Source of the DNA: JACCXG01 sp963834305
GTDB taxonomy: Bacteria > Acidobacteriota > Vicinamibacteria > Vicinamibacterales > 2-12-FULL-66-21
Length of the DNA stretch: 64,000 nt
Direction of reading: 5' to 3'
Assembly: GCA_963834305.1 (NCBI GenBank)
Contig: CAWIAX010000002.1
Location: forward strand, 124,001 to 188,000
Position 1 is the stretch's first letter. The number at the start of each line of letters is the position of its first letter. A program made the position numbers and the translations under genes. This document shows, piece by piece, positions 15,055-24,760 of the stretch. Under the pieces are notes generated by a model. It saw nothing but the letters and a program-made list of their open reading frames with translations, did not search any database and had not been told where the DNA came from.

Positions 15055-17900
15055 ATGCGGAGAAGACCACGAGGCAGGTTCGTCATGGTGGCCGCGCTCG
15101 TCTGCGGGAGCGCGGTGGCGGCGTGGCACACACTCGGCGCGAACAGCGGCAGCAGCGCCGACTGGCCGGTCTACCGCGGCGACCCGAACGGCACGCAGTA
15201 CGCGCCGCTGGCCGAGATCCATGCCGCCAACGTGCACACGCTGCAGCGCGCGTGGGAGTACCGCACCGGCGACGCGACCGACCGCTCCACCATGCACGTC
15301 AACCCGATCGTGGTGGACGGGGTGATGTACATCACCACGCCGAGCCTCAAGGCCGTCGCGCTCGACGCCGCCACCGGGCGGGAGATCTGGGTGTTCGATC
15401 CCGCCCGGCACAACAACGGCACCGTCGTCCGCCTGCGCAACCGGGGCGTCACCTACTGGAAGGGCGCGGAGGGGGAACGCATCTTCCACTTCGTGCGCGA
15501 CCGGGCGTACGCGGTAGACGCGGAAAGCGGCGCGCTGATCCCATCGTTCGGCCAGGGCGGTTACATCGACCTGCGTCAGGACCTGGGTGTGGAGCCGTCG
15601 CAGGCGGTGGTCGAGATGACCTCGCCCGGCGCCGTCTACAAGAACTTCCTCATCATCGCGTCCCGCGTCAACGAAAGCTACGACGCCTCGCCCGGCCACA
15701 TCCGCGCCTACAACACCGTGACCGGCAGGCTGGAATGGATCTTCCACACCATCCCCAGGGCAGGGCAGTTCGGCCACGATACGTGGGAGTGGGTGAAAGG
15801 GGAGAACTACGGTGGCGCCAACTCCTGGGGCGGCGTCACCATCGACGAGGGCCGCGGCTGGGTGTTCGCGGCGACCGGATCGGCCACCGAGGATTTCTAC
15901 GGCGGTTTCCGCAAGGGCGACAATCTGTTCGCCAACAGCGTCCTGGCGCTCGATGCGGCGACCGGCGAGCGGAAGTGGCACTACCAGACGGTGCACCACG
16001 ATATCTGGGACTACGACAACCCGCCGGCGCCGGTCCTCGTGACGCTCAGACACGGCGGCACGTCGCGCGACGCGGTGGTGCAGCTCACCAAGATGGGCTT
16101 CACCTTCGTCCTCGATCGCGACACCGGAAAGCCGCTGTTCCCCGTGCAGGAAGTGCCGGTCCCGCGCTCGACGGTGCGCGGCGAGCACACGTCGCCGACG
16201 CAGCCCGTGCCCCTCAAGCCGCAGCCGCTGGTGCGGCAGTCAATCACCGAAGCCGACCTCACCGACATCACGCCGGAGTCGCGCGCCTTCGCGCGGCAGG
16301 AGTTCCGCAAGTATCGATCCGGCCCGATCTTCACGCCGCCCACGCTGCAGGGCACGCTGACCATTCCCGGTCATCTCGGCGGGGTCGAATGGCACGGCGC
16401 ATCATTCGATCCGGCGTTGAACGTCCTCTACGTCAATGCCAACGACGCGCCCACAATCAACAAGCTGCGCCCCATCTCGGATCGGCCGGGGCAGACGCCC
16501 GCCCAGACGGGGCGGCGCATCTACGAACGGGCCTGCATGGGCTGCCACGGCGCCGAGCGCAAAGGCATGCCGCCGCAGATTCCCACCCTGGTCGATCTGA
16601 CCAGGACCCCGAAGGAACTGGCAGCGATCATCGCGCAGGGCCGCAACAGCATGCCGGCGTTCGGCCATCTGCGGCCCGGCGAGATGAGCGCCGTGCTCGC
16701 CTATCTGGCGACCCGCCCCGGGGACGTCACCCTCGAGATGGACGAGGACCGGGCGCACCGCTACACCACCGACGGCTACCGGCTGTTCCTGGACCAGCAC
16801 GGCGTCCCCGCCATCTCGCCGCCGTGGGGCACGCTGAGCGCGATCGATCTCGTCAACGGCGAGATCCTGTGGAAGGTGCCGCTTGGCGAGTACCCGCAGC
16901 TCGTGGCGAAGGGCATCCGCAACACCGGCTCCCTCAACTTCGGCGGCGTTGTCGCCACCGCCGGCGGCCTGGTCTTCGTGGCGGCCACCGCCGACGAGAA
17001 GATCCGCGCGTTCGAGAAGCATTCGGGACGCGTGCTGTGGGAGCACCAGCTGCCGGCGGGCGGCTACGCCACACCCAGCGTCTACATGATCAACGGCAGG
17101 CAGTACGTGGCGATTGCGGCAGGCGGCAGCGGCAAGAACGCGACCAAGGCAGGCGATTCCATCATTGCCTTCGCGCTGCCCGAACCGCGCCCGGCGGCGA
17201 CGGACCACGCAGGCCGCGGCGGACGGCGGCTGGATCCCGCTCTTCGACGGAACGTCACTCGACGGCTGGGTCCACATGAACGGGGCGCACACCTTCACCG
17301 TGGAGGACGGCGCCATCGTCGGCCGCACGGTCGAGAGCAGCGCCAGCATGAACTCGTTCCTGTGCTCGCTGCGGCAGTTCGACGACTTCGAGCTCGAGCT
17401 CGAGACGATGGTCGATCGCATCACCAACCAGGGGATCCAGATCAGGACCCAGGTGCGGCCGGTGCAGGGGACCGGCAAGGGCTTCGAATCCGCACCCGGA
17501 CGGATCAACGGTCCGCAGGTCGAGGTGCGCCGCTACTACAAGGGGCAGCCCACGACCGGCACGCTGTACGGCGAGGCGCTGGGAACCGGCTGGCTGTCCT
17601 CGCCGCAGAAGATCGAGCAGGGCCACCGGCACTTCGTGGACGAGGGCTGGAACCGCCTCCGCATCGTCGCCGACGGACCACGGATTCAGACCTTCGTCAA
17701 CGGCCACCTGATCGAGGACGTGGTCAGCGAGGCCGTTTACGCGCACGCACAAGCGCGGCTTCATCGCGCTGCAGATCCACGGCGTGAGCGAGCGCGAGCT
17801 CAGCATGCCGATTCACGCCGGCTCCGGCGTGACGACGAGCGAGCCGCTGGTCAACCGCTGGCGGAACATCCGCATTCGTCCGCTGCCGCCGGGCCGATGA
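15055..17900 (+). CDS. PQQ-dependent dehydrogenase with inserted cytochrome c and C-terminal DUF1080 domain
   Basis: About 947 residues once two indels are repaired. The signal peptide covers about 1-28. An eight-bladed PQQ beta-propeller follows (DWPVYRGDPNGTQYAPL start; repeated AxDAxTGxxxW blades such as ALDAATGERKWHYQ; HHDIWDYDNPP). It is interrupted by a haem c domain with CMGCH at about 494-498 and NSMPAFGHL for the axial Met, then final blades. The DUF1080 (3-keto-disaccharide hydrolase-like, laminin-G fold) domain begins WIPLFDGTSLDGW. The frame moves by +1 near 17213 (CACGCAG) and again near 17742, matching the single extra C/G errors seen elsewhere, so a fused protein is the best reading. 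It probably oxidises sugars or alcohols in the periplasm, with DUF1080 acting on glycosides. GGGGGA precedes the ATG. Confidence 0.85.
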
Positions 17901-17930
17901 GCAGCCGCGGTCGGCCAGCGGTCTGACAGG

Positions 17931-19211
17931 CTATCGGCTGGCGACCGGCGCGGCCGGGGCGTCGCCGCCCCCTTCGAAGCGGTGGACGACGGTCGCGGTG
18001 ACCATGTCGCCGGCGACGTTGACCGCCGTGCGGCACATGTCGAGCAGCCGGTCGGTGCCGAGGACGATGGCGATGCCTTCCATCGGCACGCCAACCATGC
18101 CGAGCACCATCATCAGCAGCGGAATCGAGCCGCCGGGAATGCCCGCGACGCCGATCGCGGTGACCACCGACATCAGCAGGACCACCAGCTGCTGGCCGAG
18201 CGTCAGCGACACGCCGAAGACCTGCGCCAGGAACAGCACGGTGACGCCTTCGAACAGCGCCGTGCCGTTCATGTTCATCGTCGCCCCGAGCGGCACCACG
18301 AAGCCGGCAATCGTCGGCGGCACGCCGAGCTCCTCCTCGGTGACGCGCAGCGTGGTCGGCAGCGTGGCGTTGCTGGACGAGGTGGAGAACGCGGTGACGA
18401 TCACCACCATGCCCTTGCGGAAGAACTCCGCCGGGCTGCGGCGGGCGACCAGGCGCAGCACGATCGGATAGACGACCGCCGTGAACACAGCCAGCGCGCC
18501 GACGACCGTGACGACGTATTTGACCAGGTTGAGCAGGACGTCGAGGCCGAAGCGGGCGGTGACGCTGAAGATCAGGGCAAACACCGCGAACGGCGCCAGC
18601 TTCATGACCAGCGAGATGATCGCCACCATGACGTGGGCGATGCCGTCCAGGACGCCGAGCAGCGGCGCCGCACGCTCGCGATCGACCATCGTCAGGCCGA
18701 TGCCGAGCAGCACCGCAAAGACGATGACGGCCAGCATCTCGCCGCCCGCGGCGGCGGCGATGGGGTTGCGCGGCACCATGCGGACAAACGTTTCGACACC
18801 GAGGGCTCCGTCCGCCAGGCCCATCGCGCCCTCGGCCTGGCCGCGGTAGGTGTCCATCAGGCGTGCGGTCACGGCCGGATCGAGCCCGGCGCCGGGCCGG
18901 ATCACGTTCACCGCCAGCAGCCCCAGCATCGTCGCCATCGCGGTCAGCCCGAGGAACGTCAGCAGCGTCAGCCCGCCGATGCGGCCGACGTGGGTCAGGC
19001 TGCCGAGGCCGGCCACGCCGAGCGCCACGGTGGACACGATCAACGGGATGACGACCATGATCAGGCCGTTCAGCCAGACCCGGCCGAACGGCTCGGCGAC
19101 CTGCGCGATCACCCACTGCAGGGCGGGGCTGTTGCCGGCGGTGACGTTCATGACAACGCCAGCGGTGGCCCCGAGTACGAGGCCGATGAGAATCCGGGTG
19201 TGAAGCGGCAT
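17931..19211 (-). CDS. Dicarboxylate/amino acid:cation symporter (DAACS, GltP/DctA type)
   Basis: 426 residues with about eight membrane helices and two re-entrant loops. The Ser-rich loop AFSTSSSNATLPTTL, NMNGTALFEGV in helix 7 and GIPGGSIPLLMMVLGMVGVP in the second hairpin are diagnostic of the family. TDRLLDMCRTAVNVAGD in helix 8 has the conserved Asp and Arg positions that select substrate. Members import glutamate, aspartate or C4-dicarboxylates with Na+ or H+. The reading frame is intact, and the next gene upstream on the other strand is divergent. Confidence 0.93.
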   Translation of the reverse strand: MPLHTRILIGLVLGATAGVVMNVTAGNSPALQWVIAQVAEPFGRVWLNGLIMVVIPLIVSTVALGVAGLGSLTHVGRIGGLTLLTFLGLTAMATMLGLLAVNVIRPGAGLDPAVTARLMDTYRGQAEGAMGLADGALGVETFVRMVPRNPIAAAAGGEMLAVIVFAVLLGIGLTMVDRERAAPLLGVLDGIAHVMVAIISLVMKLAPFAVFALIFSVTARFGLDVLLNLVKYVVTVVGALAVFTAVVYPIVLRLVARRSPAEFFRKGMVVIVTAFSTSSSNATLPTTLRVTEEELGVPPTIAGFVVPLGATMNMNGTALFEGVTVLFLAQVFGVSLTLGQQLVVLLMSVVTAIGVAGIPGGSIPLLMMVLGMVGVPMEGIAIVLGTDRLLDMCRTAVNVAGDMVTATVVHRFEGGGDAPAAPVASR

Positions 19212-19350
19212 GCGGCGGACGCTACCTCTCGAAAACGTCGATAGTAGCGGTTTGCGCGGGTTGACGGAACCGCCATTATCCGGCTGACCCCGCCTCCCGG
19301 GTTGTCCAGTCCGCCGCCCGCGGGGGCAGGCGAGGAGGTCACTTTTCCGC

Positions 19351-19356
19351 TATCAT
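19351..19356 (+). promoter_or_regulatory. -10-like TATCAT seven bases before a start codon
   Basis: TATCAT is followed by seven bases and the ATG of the receiver protein at 19364. This predicts a transcript starting at or next to the ATG. No ribosome-binding site is visible. Confidence 0.4.
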
Positions 19357-19363
19357 CCCCCCG

Positions 19364-19765
19364 ATGACTCGACCGCTTGTTCTTGTCGCCGAAGACGATC
19401 CCGGGGTGCGGGCGCCGCTCGAGAAGTTCCTGGCGCTCCATGGCTTCGACGTGGTGTCGGCCGAAACCGCCGACGCCGCCCTCGACCGCCTGGCCGAACA
19501 GCCGGTGCAGGCGGCGGTCGTGGACCTGCGGCTGGGCAAGGGCTCGGGCCGCGAGGTGGTGGTGTCGATTCCGCCGCCGACGCCGGTCATCATCTTCTCC
19601 GCCGTGCCGGAGGAATCAGGACAGCTGGAGCAGATGCGCCCCAATACGCGGCTGATCCAGAAGCCGTTCTCGCTGCTGATGCTGGTGGAAACGCTCGAGC
19701 ACATGATGAAGGCCGCGGCCCGCAAGGAGCCGGCGACGCGGCGCATCCCGGCCGATCGGCCCTAG
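19364..19765 (+). CDS. Receiver-domain response regulator (single domain)
   Basis: 133 residues. It has Asp11-Asp12 in VLVAEDDPGVR, phospho-acceptor Asp54 in AVVDLRLGKG, the Thr/Ser position at VIIFSA and Lys-Pro in LIQKPFS: a full functional receiver set. There is no output domain, only a short basic tail. No kinase is adjacent, so its partner is elsewhere. It may be translated from a leaderless transcript (see the -10 box). Confidence 0.9.
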   Translation: MTRPLVLVAEDDPGVRAPLEKFLALHGFDVVSAETADAALDRLAEQPVQAAVVDLRLGKGSGREVVVSIPPPTPVIIFSAVPEESGQLEQMRPNTRLIQKPFSLLMLVETLEHMMKAAARKEPATRRIPADRP

Positions 19766-19772
19766 CGCGCGC

Positions 19773-20699
19773 TCAGAGAATCTTCTGTCCGAGCGCCGAG
19801 GCCACGAGCTCGACGCCAAGGACCGCGGTGGTGTTGCGATCGTCGAGGATCGGGTTGACCTCGACGAGATCCAGCCCCCGCAGCAGCCCCGAGTCCGCCA
19901 CGATCTCCATCACCATGTGCGCTTCGCGGTAGTCGAGGCCCCCCTTGACCGGCGTCCCGACGCCGGGGGCGATCGACGGATCGCACACGTCGAGATCGAA
20001 CGACACGTGCACGCCGGCGGTGCCGTTGCCGGCACACGCCAGCGCCTGCTCGACGATGGTGGCGATGCCGGCGCGGTCGATGTCCTTCATCGTGAAGACC
20101 TTCACGCCCGATCCGCGCACGATCTCCTTCTCGCGCTCGTCGAGGTTGCGGATGCCGATGAGCACGGTGTGTTCGGGCCGGACTTTCGGCGAGAAGCCGC
20201 CGATCCGCGAGAGCTCCGGCGGCTCGGGGCCGAGCAGCGAGGCGAGCGGCATGCCGTGGACGTTGCCGCTGCCGCTGCTGGCCGGCGTGTTCATGTCGCC
20301 ATGGGCATCGACCCAGATCAGCCCGAGCGATCCGCCGCTGCGCCGGAGATGCGCCGCCGTCGCGGCCACCGAACCGGCCGCGAGGCTGTGGTCGCCCCCC
20401 AGCACCAGCGGCAGCCCGCCGCCATCGAGCGCGGCGAGCGACACGTCGTAGAGCCGCTCGCACACCGCGGCAATCTCCCCGATGTACTTTTTCGAGGGGT
20501 CGCCGGCGGCCTTCACTTCCGGGATGGGGGCGACGAGGTCCCCCTCGTCGACCACGGTCATGCCGAGGGCGGTGAGCCGCTCGCCGAGCCCGGCAATTCG
20601 GAAGGCCGAGGGCCCCATGTCGACGCCGCGGCGGTTGCCGCCGAGATCGAGGGAGACGCCGATGATGTGGACGGGGCGCAAGGGGAAAACGTACCACAA
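19773..20699 (-). CDS. rocF: Arginase / agmatinase family, most like arginase RocF
   Basis: About 302-308 residues. The binuclear manganese site is complete: GGDHS, WVDAHGDMN, and SFDLDVCDP, with EVNPILD near the C-terminus. The opening HIIGVSLDLGGNRRGVDMGP is typical of arginases, which split arginine into ornithine and urea. The start is uncertain: a TTG at 20699 gives the longest form, while a TTG at 20681 gives the more usual MRPVHIIGV beginning. Neither has a good ribosome site. Confidence 0.9.
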   Translation of the reverse strand: MWYVFPLRPVHIIGVSLDLGGNRRGVDMGPSAFRIAGLGERLTALGMTVVDEGDLVAPIPEVKAAGDPSKKYIGEIAAVCERLYDVSLAALDGGGLPLVLGGDHSLAAGSVAATAAHLRRSGGSLGLIWVDAHGDMNTPASSGSGNVHGMPLASLLGPEPPELSRIGGFSPKVRPEHTVLIGIRNLDEREKEIVRGSGVKVFTMKDIDRAGIATIVEQALACAGNGTAGVHVSFDLDVCDPSIAPGVGTPVKGGLDYREAHMVMEIVADSGLLRGLDLVEVNPILDDRNTTAVLGVELVASALGQKIL

Positions 20700-20743
20700 C
20701 TGGGGAGCTGGCGAACGGGGGAGCTCGGGGAGCTGAAGCTTGC

Positions 20744-20773
20744 TTGACGTGCCGGTTAAACGTAGGCTAATCT
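20744..20773 (+). promoter_or_regulatory. Promoter: TTGACG-18-TAATCT
   Basis: TTGACG at 20744 and TAATCT at 20768 are separated by 18 bases, about 45 bp upstream of the small SH3-like gene. This is the best sigma70-type match in this part of the window. Confidence 0.6.
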
Positions 20774-20815
20774 TACAGTTGCGGCGGCAGGTGCGGCTGG
20801 CGGGAGGAGTAGCGA

Positions 20816-21082
20816 ATGAAGCGGTTCGAGGTCGGTGCGCGTGTAGTTGAGCCGACCTACGGTCTGGGCTCGGTCGTGGCAGTGGAAGATGCGTATACGC
20901 GCGTACAGTTTGACGACCATGGTGTGAAAAAATTTCTCACCAGCATGTCCAAGCTCGAGCCGAGCGACGAGCCGGTCCCGGCCGGCGCCCGCGGCAAACC
21001 CCGCAAGAAGCGGATCACCAAGAAGGCGGCCGCCGCGGCGGCGGAAGCGGCGCCGGCCGCTCAGGCCGCCGACGAGGACTGA
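20816..21082 (+). CDS. Small SH3/Tudor-like barrel protein with Lys/Ala-rich tail
   Basis: 88 residues. The first 50 (FEVGARVVEPTYGLGSVVAV, then VQFDDHGVKKFL and LEPSDE) look like the small beta-barrel found in CarD/DUF3553-like proteins and UvrD/PcrA tails, which contact RNA polymerase or nucleic acid. The last 35 are Lys- and Ala-rich, like histone H1 tails, and would favour DNA binding. Function is unknown. The ribosome site GGGAGGAG is strong and a promoter lies upstream, so the gene is convincingly real. Confidence 0.75.
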   Translation: MKRFEVGARVVEPTYGLGSVVAVEDAYTRVQFDDHGVKKFLTSMSKLEPSDEPVPAGARGKPRKKRITKKAAAAAAEAAPAAQAADED

Positions 21083-21099
21083 TCGCCCGGTCGCGCCCG

Positions 21100-21779
21100 C
21101 TACTTCAGCTTCAGCGACACCGACATCCCCTCGCCCGACGGGGACACGATCGTCGTCCACAGCCCCGGGTGCTTGTGGATGACGTCGAGAAAATCTCCCA
21201 TCTCGCTGCGCTTGTTCACGACGTTGTGCGCGACGAAGAGCCCGCGCGCGTCGAGCCGCGGATACACGGTGTCGAAGAACCGCTTGTAGTCCTTCTTCCA
21301 GGCATCGAGAAAGACGAAGTCGAACGTGCCGGCCAGCTTCGGGATCTGCTGGAACGCGTCCCCGGCCACCACCTGCACGACGTCGGCGAGCCCGGCCCGC
21401 TTGATGTTCTCCGCCAGCTCCTTGGCGCGCACCGGATCGTATTCGATCGTGACGAGCGTGCCGCCGGTGGCGCGCATCGCCTGGCCCATCCAGATCGCGC
21501 TGTAGCCGCTCGCGCCGCCAATCTCGAGCGCGCGCTTGGCGCCGCTGCTGGCAATCATCAGCCGCAGGAAGCGGCCGTCTTCCTCGGACACGGCCAGCTG
21601 TCCGGTGTCGCGCTTCTTGATCTCCGCCAGCAGCTTCGCGACGGCCGCCTCGCTGCGCCGGCCGCGCCGCCGGTGCGCTGCCGCGGCGTGACTGGCGGGC
21701 AGCACAACGGCGCCGCGGGCACGCTCAGGGCGGCCAGGGCAGTTGCGACAACAGACGAGCGAGCTCTCATGCACTTCAT
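21100..21779 (-). CDS. Class I SAM-dependent O-methyltransferase, exported or anchored
   Basis: About 226 residues across one indel near 21662. The N-terminus is a signal-like segment (SSVVATALAALSVPAAPLCC). The catechol-O-methyltransferase-type fold follows: ALEIGGASGYSAIWMG (SAM motif I), TLVTIEYDP with the acidic ribose-binding Glu, VVAGDAFQQIP, and FVFLDAWKKDYKRFFD with the metal-binding Asp. Its ATG overlaps the stop of hemG by four bases (ATGA), so it is translationally coupled to the haem genes. Why a haem operon would end with an O-methyltransferase is not evident. Confidence 0.8.
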
Positions 21780-23142
21780 CTCCCCATCCTAACGTAATCG
21801 GCGGCCGACGTTGCAGCGCTGCGGCCATCGGCGACGCAGTCGGGAATCCCGATCGACGCGAAGCCGCTGCCCGCGACGAAGAGTCCGGGCAGGGCGCGCA
21901 GCCGCCCGGCCAGCGCCGCCATCCGCGCGCGGTGTCCGACGTGGTGCTGGGCGCCCGCGTGCCGCCAGCGATAGGCTCGCGCCAGGACGGGCGCGCCGCC
22001 GAGGCCGAGCACCGGCGCGAGATCGCGCAGCGCCATCCCGATCAGCGCGTCGTCCGGTTCATCGACGACGTCCGGGTCGTGCGCGCCGCCGAGGAACGCC
22101 CGGATCAGCACGTGGCCCGCGGGCGCGCGGTCCTCCCACTTCGACGACACCCAGGTGCACGCGGTGATCCGCAGCACGTTCGCGCGCCGGGCGACCACGA
22201 AGCCGCTGCCCGCCAGCGGATGCGCCACGTCGGCGCGCCGGAAGCCCAGCGCCACGCTGGCGGTGGACACGTACGGCACGCTCGCGCACAACGCCGCGGC
22301 GCTCGCTGTCCACCTCTTCGAGCAGCCCGGCGGCGACCCGCGCGGGCGCGGCCACGATCACCGCGCCGCGCCTCGAAACGCTCGGAGCCCGCGGTCACGC
22401 GCCAGCCGCCGGGGGCTGCGCGGTGCTCGAGCCGGCTGGCCGGGGCGTCGAGGCGCACGGCGTCCGCGCGGCAGGCCGGACGAGCGCGCCGACCAGTTCG
22501 CCCATGCCGCCGCGCAGCGATCGGAACAGGCCATCGGGACCCGGCCGCGGGCCGCGCGCGAGCGTCCGGATCACCTTGCCGGGATGGCGCTCCGCGTCGA
22601 CGCAGCCGCGGAAAGAGCGAGTGCATCGAGAGCTGCTCGATGTCTCCGGCGTGGATGCCGCCGAGCAGCGGCTCGGCGATCAGGCCCACCGTGGCCGCGC
22701 CGAATCGCCGGCGGAAGAACGATGCGACGGATTCGTCGGCCACGTGGCGGCGCGGGAACCAGCGGTTCGAGCGCCACGCGCGCGCGCGCGCGCCAGGCGA
22801 GCAGATCGTAGCGGGCCAGCCCCGCCACGGTCGTCGGGAGGCCGAGCACCGACGGCGATGGCAGCGGATGGAGCCGTCCCCGCTGCAGGACAACGCGACG
22901 CGCGGGGGAGTGGTCGGGATGAGCCGCGGCGCGAGCCCCGCCTCGCGACAGAGGTCGAGCGCCGCCGGCTTCTGCGCGAGCACCGAATCCGGCCCGGCGT
23001 CAATGGTGAAGCCGTCCGCGTGCTCCGTCAGGATCAACCCGCCGGCGCGCGGCGAGGCCTCGAGCAGCATGAACGGCACCTCGCGGCGCGCCAGCTCGAA
23101 CGCGGCCGCGAGGCCGGTGATGCCGCCGCCGATGATGATCAC
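21776..23142 (-). CDS. hemG: Protoporphyrinogen oxidase (FAD-dependent)
   Basis: About 455 residues after bridging several single-base indels (near 22400, 22600, 22755 and 22882). The N-terminus has the FAD dinucleotide fold IIIGGGITGLAAAFELARRE, then LEASPRAGG and DGFTIDAGPDS. Mid-protein pieces are ADESVASFFRRRFG and AEPLLGGIHAGD, family signatures. The C-terminus reads GLFVAGSGFASIGIPDCVADG. It oxidises protoporphyrinogen IX to protoporphyrin IX. It starts at a GTG overlapping the hemE stop (GTGA) and ends overlapping the O-methyltransferase start. Confidence 0.85.
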
Positions 23143-24208
23143 TCCAGGATGGCGCTCCGTCGCAGGAGCCGGCCCAGCCGGCCCGGGTCGTCCGGTGCAC
23201 GTAGCGCGCGAGCTCCTGCACGTGCTCGAGCGGCGTCTGGGAAGGACGCCGTGTCCCAGGTTGAAGATGTGGCCGGGGCGTCCCGCCGGCGCGCCGCAGG
23301 ACGTCGTCGGCCGCGGCCAACATGCGATCGGGCGGGCCGAGCAGGAGCGTGGGATCGAGGTTGCCCTGGATGCCGCGGTCGTGGCCGATCACGGCCCACG
23401 CCTCGTCGAGCGGCAGCGCGCCAGTCGACGCCGATCACGTCGCCGCCGGCTTCGCGCCAGGTCGGGCAGGATCGCGGCGGTGCCGACGCCGAAGTGGATC
23501 ATCGGCACGCCGGCGCCCGACAGCGACTCGAAGATGCGCTGCGTGTGCGGGAGCGCGAACTCGCGGTAGTCGGCGCGGCTGAGCGCGCCGGCCCAGGAGT
23601 CGAAGATCTGCACGGCCTGCACGCCGGCCTCGATCTGCGCCTGCATGTAGTCGGCGATCAGCGCGCGAACCGCTCGCACAGCCGGTGCCAGGCGTGCGGC
23701 TGCGCAGTACATGAAGGCCTTGGTGTGCGCGTAGGTGGTCGACGGCCCGCCTTCGATCGCGTAGGCCGCCAGCGTGAACGGCGCGCCGCCGAAGCCGATC
23801 AGCGGGACGCGGTCCGCCAGCTCGCGGCGCAGCAGGCGGATCGTCTCGAGCACGTGCCCCAGCGCCTCGCGCGGCTCGAACGTCGCGCAGCCGCTCGACG
23901 TCGGCCGCGTGCGGATCGGCCGCTCGATGCGACGGCCCTTCGCCCTTGACGAAGTCGAAGTCGAGGCCCATCGGCGTGAAGGGGAGCAGCAGATCGGAGA
24001 AGAGGATCGCGGCGTCCACCTCGATCGCGTCGACCGGCTGCAGCGTGACGGCCACCGCGAGTTCCGGCTGCCGGCAGATCTCGAGGAGGGAGTAGCGCGC
24101 GCGCAGCGCGCGGTACTCGGCCATGTAGCGGCCGGCCTGGCGCATGAACCACACGGGGGTGACGTCGACCGGCTGGCGTCGGCAGGCGCGCAGGAAGCGA
24201 TCGTTCAC
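23139..24208 (-). CDS. hemE: Uroporphyrinogen decarboxylase
   Basis: About 350 residues across at least six indels between 23240 and 23929. The conserved start reads PVWFMRQAGRYMAEYRALR, then ILFSDLLLPFTPMG, then GFGGAPFTLAAYAIEGG, IQIFDSWAG-type sequence, and NLDPTLLLG near the end. It decarboxylates uroporphyrinogen III to coproporphyrinogen III in haem synthesis. It starts at a GTG that overlaps the presumed stop of a response-regulator gene and ends overlapping hemG, giving a tight regulator-hemE-hemG-methyltransferase string. Confidence 0.9.
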
Positions 24209-24619
24209 GCGGCCGAACGGCGATGAGGGTCTTGGCCAGCGCGATCAAATCCTCGAGCCACAGCGGCTTGAACCGGATCGACGCGCCGAGCGACTGGAGC
24301 TCGTGCTGGATTGGCTCGGACAGGAAGTAGTCGCCGGTGACGATGGCGACCGGGACGTGGCGAGGCGCGACTTGGCGCGAACCAGCCGGAGGAACTGCAG
24401 ACCGTTGGTGATGGGCATGCGCATGTCGAGGATGATGGCGTCGGGCCGGACGCTGTCGGCCAGCTCCAGCCCGGCCTCGGCCGACAGGGCCGTGGCCACC
24501 TCGAAACCCTCGAGCTTGAGCATCCGGGCGAAGGTGTCGGCGACCGACCGGTCGTCGTCCACGATCAGGATTGTGCTGGTCGCAGATTCCGTGACGCTGG
24601 GCTCGGCCGGCGCGATCAC
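24205..24619 (-). CDS. Response regulator, receiver domain, upstream of hemE
   Basis: About 135 residues with indels near 24362 and 24225. ILIVDDDRSVADTFARML carries the acidic pocket, AIILDMRMPITNG the phospho-acceptor Asp, and VAIVTGDYFL the conserved strand; the Lys is at RFKPLWLEDL. Its predicted TGA overlaps the GTG of hemE. A GTG start at 24619 is suggested by domain length; the frame is open further upstream. Being coupled to haem genes may mean co-expression only. Confidence 0.7.
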
Positions 24620-24760
24620 TGCATCATTCTCAGCCTTAACGATTTGTACGTCAAGCGCCGGTTTCTCGGGTAGCTGCCCGAAATTATACAATTCTGCAGC
24701 GTCCGGGGCGAAAATTGCGGTTCCCGGACGGCCGATTGGGGTCTGTCTCGGCGGGAGGTC

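Noticed and set aside
13723..16188. An 821-codon minus-strand open frame running through the repeat island and into the PQQ dehydrogenase
   Set aside because: It is the antisense shadow of a real gene plus stop-poor GC-rich repeats; repeat copies fall in different frames, so no coherent protein repeats result.
17114..17926. DUF1080 as a separate gene starting inside the dehydrogenase
   Set aside because: There is no ribosome site or plausible start at the domain boundary, the upstream frame has no stop there, and a single extra base of the kind seen elsewhere joins the two.
21100..24208. hemE, hemG and the methyltransferase as true pseudogenes
   Set aside because: Domain order, overlaps of start and stop codons and all catalytic regions are preserved, and the same small lesions occur in unrelated genes across the contig.
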